From positions 1-10,655 of the forward strand of contig JASHUR010000317.1 of NCBI GenBank assembly GCA_030039895.1: a stretch of DNA of 10,655 nt, written 5' to 3'. How positions within the stretch are numbered: position 1 is the stretch's first letter; the number at the start of each line of letters is the position of its first letter. Made by a program: the position numbers and the translations under genes. The notes under the pieces were generated by a model, which saw only the letters and a program-made list of their open reading frames with translations, did no database searches and was not told where the DNA came from. The DNA comes from Acidobacteriaceae bacterium (GTDB lineage Bacteria > Acidobacteriota > Terriglobia > Terriglobales > Acidobacteriaceae). This document shows positions 7,358-10,655 of the stretch, piece by piece.

Positions 7358-8096
7358 GTACCTGGCGGCGCTCTGCCTGGCCGTCCCGATGCTCATGACG
7401 GCACAGGCTGTGCCGGCTGCGCCCGCCGTGCCAAAGGCGCAGACCATGCCGGCGTCGCCAGTACCGCCTGTGCCCCCTCCGGCGGCGCCGCGCGTCGCGC
7501 CCCGGTTTCAGGTCCTGATTGACGCGGCACACGGCGGCACGGACACGGGCGCACGGCTGACGTCCGATCTGCTGGAGAAAGACCTGACGCTCAATCTCTC
7601 GAACCGGCTACGCTCACTGCTGGCGGCGCGCGGGATTGCGGTTACGACCACACGCAACTCGGATGAGAACCTGTCTGCCGAAGAGCGGGCCGAGATTGCG
7701 AACCAGACGCCGTTTGCGGCCTGCATTCTGGTCCATGCCACGGCGACGGGGAGCGGCGTGCACCTGTATACTTCGTCGCTGGCTCGGGCGCCGCTGGTGA
7801 AATTCATGCCGTGGCAAACAGCGCAGGCGGCTTATGTGACGCAGAGCATGAAGCTTTCGTCGGACATTGATTCGGCGCTTGCGCACGCGGCTATTCCGGT
7901 AACGCTGGGCCGCACTGCATTGCAGCCGTTGGACAGCTTTGCATGCCCGGCTGTGGCCGTGGAACTTGCGCCACTGCAGGGCGGATCGACGACGAAGGCC
8001 GAGCCCATTACCGATGAAGAGTATCAGCAGACCGTTCTCAACGCGCTGGCGGCGGCGCTGGAGGAGTGGCGCAACGACTGGAGACAGCAGCCATGA
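7344..8096 (+). CDS. N-acetylmuramoyl-L-alanine amidase (Amidase_3 family), exported
   Basis: 250 residues. A signal peptide (about 1-24) is followed by a Pro/Ala-rich linker to about residue 52 and a single Amidase_3-type catalytic domain. Expected zinc ligands are present: His63 in IDAAHGGTDTGA, Glu78 in LLEKDL, and His131 in ILVHAT; the catalytic glutamate is Glu207 in VAVELAP. TTTRNSDENLSAEER matches the usual TRxxD...L...ER stretch. The enzyme would cut the bond between muramic acid and the first L-alanine of the stem peptide in the periplasm. The usual SIHAN around the third ligand is altered to LVHAT, so the domain is somewhat divergent, and no cell wall binding or AMIN domain is present. 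Its ATG lies inside the end of the DUF1015 gene and its TGA shares the ATGA overlap with the next start, so translation is probably coupled. Confidence 0.87.
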   Translation: MRWIKYLAALCLAVPMLMTAQAVPAAPAVPKAQTMPASPVPPVPPPAAPRVAPRFQVLIDAAHGGTDTGARLTSDLLEKDLTLNLSNRLRSLLAARGIAVTTTRNSDENLSAEERAEIANQTPFAACILVHATATGSGVHLYTSSLARAPLVKFMPWQTAQAAYVTQSMKLSSDIDSALAHAAIPVTLGRTALQPLDSFACPAVAVELAPLQGGSTTKAEPITDEEYQQTVLNALAAALEEWRNDWRQQP

Positions 8097-8785
8097 TCTC
8101 CCGTGCGCAGCGCATTCTGTTTGCCGTGATGCTGGTCGCAGTCGTGGCCATGTCGGCGATTCTTATTCGGCTGCGCGAGCGCGCACAGGAGCGACTGCAT
8201 ACAGTACAGGGTTCAACGCCGGTAATCGAAACTACCACCACAGCGCCACAGACGGTAACGCTGGTGATACCCAACGACCTCGACGGATCCTTACAGGAGG
8301 TCCAGCGCAGTCTGTCGCTGCCGGCGGACGACAGCATGAAGGCGCGCGTGCTGCTGGAGACCCTGCTGGAAAGCTTCCACGACTCGCACTCCACGCACTT
8401 TATACCCAGCGCGCCCAGCGCTGCCGATGCTTCCCTGTCCTCAGGCACTGAGAGCAACGCAGGAATTGACGACGTGTTTCTGATGCCTGTTCCTTCTGCG
8501 AAGCCTGATGCGAACCACGTAACGGCAGATACCAGCGCAGCCAGCGCGGGGACACTCGCCGTGGTTGACCTGAGCGCGGGCTTTGCCGCATCGCAACCCT
8601 CGGGAATTGAGCCGGAGACGCTGACTCTGCTTTCGATCATCGGGACGCTGCACGCAAACATTCCTTCCATCACCGAAGTGCGGTTTCTGATCGACGGGCA
8701 TCCGGCGCAGACGCTGGCGGGACATGCCGACCTGACGCGGACCTATCTGACAGCAGATACCACGACAGGAGCTGCGCAGCCATGA
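8093..8785 (+). CDS. GerMN-domain protein, membrane-anchored
   Basis: 230 residues. One N-terminal hydrophobic segment (about 8-25) followed by basic residues suggests a signal anchor with the rest outside the cytoplasm. Residues about 50-215 fit one GerMN (sporulation/germination, PF10646) domain: TLVIPNDLDG and a helix with ARVLLETLLES early, then LAVVDLSAGF, the LSIIGTLHANIPSITEVRFLIDG helix-strand unit (written here in its family order, about 182-204), and TLAGHADL near the end. A low-complexity Ser/Ala/Asp stretch (about 105-155) interrupts the domain. GerM of endospore formers acts with the spore wall; here it follows an amidase and precedes murI, which points to a vegetative envelope role. 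The ATG at 8093, overlapping the amidase stop as ATGA and preceded 9 nt upstream by GGAG, is preferred over a GTG at 8066. Confidence 0.85.
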   Translation: MISRAQRILFAVMLVAVVAMSAILIRLRERAQERLHTVQGSTPVIETTTTAPQTVTLVIPNDLDGSLQEVQRSLSLPADDSMKARVLLETLLESFHDSHSTHFIPSAPSAADASLSSGTESNAGIDDVFLMPVPSAKPDANHVTADTSAASAGTLAVVDLSAGFAASQPSGIEPETLTLLSIIGTLHANIPSITEVRFLIDGHPAQTLAGHADLTRTYLTADTTTGAAQP

Positions 8786-9582
8786 ACATTGGCGTTTTTG
8801 ATTCGGGATTTGGCGGGCTGACCGTGTTGCGGGCGCTGCTGGAGAAACTTCCCGGGCAGGATTATGTCTATCTGGGAGACACGGCCCGCCTGCCTTACGG
8901 GGCCAAATCGCAGGCGACGGTGGCGCGGTATGCGGTATCGAGCGCGGGCTTTCTGGTGGACCAGGGAGCGGAGTACCTGGTGATTGCCTGCAACACGGCA
9001 TCTGCGCTGGCGCTGGATGAGATTCGCGCCGCGGTTCCGGTTCCGGTGCTGGGCGTGATTGAGACCGGGGCCAATGCCGCACAGGCTTCCACAAAATCCG
9101 GAGATGTGCTGGTCATAGCGACGGCCGCTACGGTCGAGAGCCATGCTTATGCCGCTGCCTGCAAGCAGCGCGGAATGCGCGCCTATGAAAAAGCCTGCCC
9201 GCTGCTCGTTCCGCTTGTAGAAGAGGGATGGATTGAGCATCCGGTGACCGAAGAAGTTTTGAGGATTTATCTGGATGAGCTGTTAGCGGAATCGGCCCGC
9301 GCTGGGCTGAGGCCGGACACGCTGGTGCTGGGATGCACGCACTATCCGCTGCTTCGCGCGCAGATTGAACGGAAGCTTCCGGCTGGGATTCGCGTGATCG
9401 ACTCCGCCGATGCGACGGCGACGCAGGTTGCGGGAGCGCTCGGGGTTCCCGCGCCAACAGATGATCCGCAATCCGAACGCAGCTTCTATGCCACTGATTC
9501 CGTCGAGAAGTTCCGGAAGCTGGGCACACGTTTCCTGGGTCAGCCGATTGAGTACGTCCAGCTGATTGATTTAGGAGGCTGA
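8782..9582 (+). CDS. murI: Glutamate racemase
   Basis: 266 residues, the normal length for the family, with the full set of motifs: DSGFGGLTVLR at the N-terminus (Asp7, Ser8), GDTARLPYG, the first catalytic cysteine in ACNTASA (Cys70), PVLGVIETG, and the second catalytic cysteine in LGCTHYPLL (Cys185, followed by His187). The two cysteines act as acid and base to interconvert L- and D-glutamate without a cofactor, supplying D-glutamate for the second position of the peptidoglycan stem peptide in the cytoplasm. The start overlaps the GerMN stop as ATGA, with AGGAG about 10 nt upstream. This places a wall-precursor enzyme in the same transcription unit as an exported amidase. The 3' end is marked by a short tandem duplication that includes the stop codon. 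Confidence 0.97.
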   Translation: MNIGVFDSGFGGLTVLRALLEKLPGQDYVYLGDTARLPYGAKSQATVARYAVSSAGFLVDQGAEYLVIACNTASALALDEIRAAVPVPVLGVIETGANAAQASTKSGDVLVIATAATVESHAYAAACKQRGMRAYEKACPLLVPLVEEGWIEHPVTEEVLRIYLDELLAESARAGLRPDTLVLGCTHYPLLRAQIERKLPAGIRVIDSADATATQVAGALGVPAPTDDPQSERSFYATDSVEKFRKLGTRFLGQPIEYVQLIDLGG

Positions 9583-9607
9583 AGGCTCTTTAGGCGGCTG
9601 AAGGCTC
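9571..9607. repeat. Tandem direct repeat, two 18-bp copies, spanning the murI stop
   Basis: TTAGGAGGCTGAAGGCTC (9571-9588) is repeated as TTAGGCGGCTGAAGGCTC (9590-9607), differing at one base, with a 19-bp period. The first copy encodes the last Leu-Gly-Gly and stop of MurI; the second overlaps the stop of the convergent methyltransferase gene. It looks like a local duplication of the murI end rather than a mobile element. Confidence 0.8.
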
Positions 9608-10448
9608 AGAGCCAGGCACTGAAGAGGCGCGCTGCGGAGCCGAGCCACTTCAGATTGTCGCGCCTTCCCTGGAAGTACCGCACATTCACTTCAAGCGTTC
9701 CCAAATCTTCGAGGTCCCTGAACGCCACAAACTCGGCGGCGATGCGGTCAGGGGTGAAGAACAACTGGAAAGGCTCTCCGGCCATCTTTACGCGGGCTGC
9801 GAGCGCGTCGAGCACCATCCGCTCCATGGGGGGAACAGCATCCCGCGGCATCCCGTAATCCAGCGCTACGCCGCTTCCCGGCGCCTGCGACGCAATGTAG
9901 TCGACCGTGCCGCGAAATGCGGGCAGCGTAAGATACGGAACCACACCCAGCCATGTGAAGAAAGCCGGCTCGTTCTCGTTGAAGCCTGACTCGGCAAGCC
10001 GATCGGCGAGCGACTGCCGCTCGAAATCCACGGCAACGTAGGTCAAATTCGCCGGAACCGCAATTTGATTCCTGGCGATAAGGCCGCGCTTCCACTGCTG
10101 CGTGGCGGGATGGTCCACCTCAAACACGTGAAGATCGGGCCACGGGTTGCGATGAGCGAAGGTATCGAGACCGGCGCCGAGCAGAACATACTGCCGCACA
10201 CCGGCGTCGACCGCACGGCGGAGATTGTCTTCGGCATAGCGGCTGCGCGCCACGATGAACGCGCGCATGCCCAGGGCAAAGGGCTGGTGACGACCGGGCG
10301 CATCGCGCTGCAGGTCCTCCACGTACTCCTGGCCCAGGATCGGAACCGCAACCGGGTCCGTGAACACCAGCGGCGAGTCGTACATCTGGTGCGCCGCGCG
10401 CCGCATTGCGACGCGCAGCGCTGTTCGCGATGGCCTGGCCTCTTCCAT
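9606..10448 (-). CDS. Class I SAM-dependent methyltransferase, leucine carboxyl methyltransferase-like (TIGR00027/PF04072)
   Basis: 280 residues, typical for the bacterial members of this family. It opens with SRTALRVAMRRAAHQ and a DSPLVFTDPVAVPILG stretch seen in the family, followed by RSRYAEDNL, the SAM-binding loop LLGAGLDTFAHR (Gly91 to Asp95) and the ribose-binding acidic strand FEVDHPATQ (Glu110, Asp112), then a TWLGVVPYLT motif after the fourth strand. The substrate is not known; some relatives methylate small molecules in secondary metabolism and many have no assigned role. No signal peptide or membrane segment, so cytoplasmic. The gene is divergent from fabI across 65 bp and convergent with murI, with only 23 bp between stop codons, so it is probably its own transcription unit. 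Confidence 0.88.
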   Translation of the reverse strand: MEEARPSRTALRVAMRRAAHQMYDSPLVFTDPVAVPILGQEYVEDLQRDAPGRHQPFALGMRAFIVARSRYAEDNLRRAVDAGVRQYVLLGAGLDTFAHRNPWPDLHVFEVDHPATQQWKRGLIARNQIAVPANLTYVAVDFERQSLADRLAESGFNENEPAFFTWLGVVPYLTLPAFRGTVDYIASQAPGSGVALDYGMPRDAVPPMERMVLDALAARVKMAGEPFQLFFTPDRIAAEFVAFRDLEDLGTLEVNVRYFQGRRDNLKWLGSAARLFSAWL

Positions 10449-10479
10449 GGTCCGTTCTCTGTAGTTTAGCTTTCCAGAC

Positions 10480-10488
10480 TGCTATTCT
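10480..10488 (+). promoter_or_regulatory. Candidate extended -10 for fabI
   Basis: TGCTATTCT (TGn then TATTCT) lies 25 nt before the ATG and just upstream of the ribosome binding site, implying a very short leader. No recognisable -35 at standard spacing, so this rests on the extended -10 only. Confidence 0.33.
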
Positions 10489-10497
10489 TATCTCTTT

Positions 10498-10503
10498 GGA
10501 GGA
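10498..10503 (+). promoter_or_regulatory. Ribosome binding site of fabI
   Basis: GGAGGA, the strongest Shine-Dalgarno in the window, ends 10 nt before the ATG at 10514 and fixes that start. Confidence 0.7.
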
Positions 10504-10513
10504 AGCAAGACAC

Positions 10514-10655
10514 ATGCTCAATCTTGAAGGCCGCGTGGCCGTTGTCTTTGGACTTGCGAATAAACGCAGCATTGCCTGGGGTATTGCACAAAAACTCCAC
10601 GCAGCGGGAGCGAAGCTTGCCATCGGCTACCAGAACGAACGGCTGAGGGCCGAAG
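10514..10655 (+). CDS. fabI: Enoyl-[acyl-carrier-protein] reductase (NADH), 5' part only
   Basis: Only the first 47 codons are in the window. They read as the Rossmann-fold N-terminus of FabI: LEGRVAVVFGLANKRSIAWG carries the family's nucleotide-binding pattern, in which the glycine-rich loop is written G-(V/L)-A-N-x-R-S-I-A-x-G instead of the classic short-chain dehydrogenase GxxxGxG. AAGAKLAIGYQNERL follows as the second strand and the start of the next helix. FabI reduces trans-2-enoyl-ACP in the last step of each fatty acid elongation cycle in the cytoplasm. The active-site Tyr and Lys lie beyond the window edge and cannot be checked. The ATG at 10514 agrees with the conserved N-terminus and follows a strong ribosome binding site. 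Confidence 0.93.
   Translation, partial: MLNLEGRVAVVFGLANKRSIAWGIAQKLHAAGAKLAIGYQNERLRAE

Noticed and set aside
8066..8092. GTG start 27 nt upstream of the GerMN ATG
   Set aside because: The ATG at 8093 has a GGAG at proper spacing, makes the classic ATGA overlap and begins directly before the membrane segment.
8441..9094. 217-residue minus-strand open frame over the GerMN and murI genes
   Set aside because: Arg/Pro/Ser-rich composition typical of a shadow frame opposite GC-rich coding DNA; murI on the other strand is certain.
9603..9613. GGCTCAGAGCC inverted repeat between murI and the methyltransferase gene
   Set aside because: Only a four-pair stem with a three-base loop can form and no T-run follows, so I do not call a terminator.

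Overview
The window looks like a stretch of chromosome from an acidobacterium (Acidobacteriota, probably class Terriglobia). The strongest clue is a pair of secreted von Willebrand factor A (VWA) proteins of the lineage-typical 'VWFA-related Acidobacterial' kind (4743-5816 and 3632-4759, minus strand). Moderately high GC and tightly packed genes fit this. I see no mobile element, CRISPR array, tRNA or rRNA gene, so this reads as ordinary core and accessory chromosome.

Layout, left to right. (1) Positions 1-1742, minus strand: a sulfur amino acid pair. A fold-type II PLP enzyme of the cysteine synthase / cystathionine beta-synthase family is followed by a Cys/Met-metabolism PLP enzyme (cystathionine gamma-lyase/synthase type) that runs off the left edge. 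Together they resemble a reverse transsulfuration module (homocysteine to cystathionine to cysteine). (2) 1922-3604, plus strand: a membrane-anchored diguanylate cyclase with a GAF-like domain and an intact GGEEF active site and RxxD inhibitory site. (3) 3632-5816, minus strand: two overlapping VWA paralogues, both with signal peptides and complete MIDAS residues. (4) 6014-9582, plus strand: a four-gene cluster with overlapping ends, made of a DUF1015 protein, an exported Amidase_3-type N-acetylmuramoyl-L-alanine amidase, a membrane-anchored GerMN-domain protein and glutamate racemase MurI. It joins cell wall precursor supply (D-glutamate) to cell wall cutting. (5) 9606-10448, minus strand: a methyltransferase of the leucine carboxyl methyltransferase-like (TIGR00027/PF04072) family, convergent with murI. 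(6) 10514-end, plus strand: the first 47 codons of fabI, enoyl-ACP reductase.

Two divergent intergenic regions (1743-1921 and 5817-6013) and one short one (10449-10513) must hold the promoters. I can offer only weak -10 candidates there. The points most worth a second look are the overlapping VWA pair, the GerMN/amidase/MurI coupling in a lineage not known to form endospores, the DUF1015 protein (a possible free-serine kinase) in a window that also carries cysteine-synthesis genes, the Cys/His pattern in the GAF-like domain of the cyclase, and a 19-bp-period tandem duplication over the murI stop codon. I do not see a convincing wholly new defence or mobile system.
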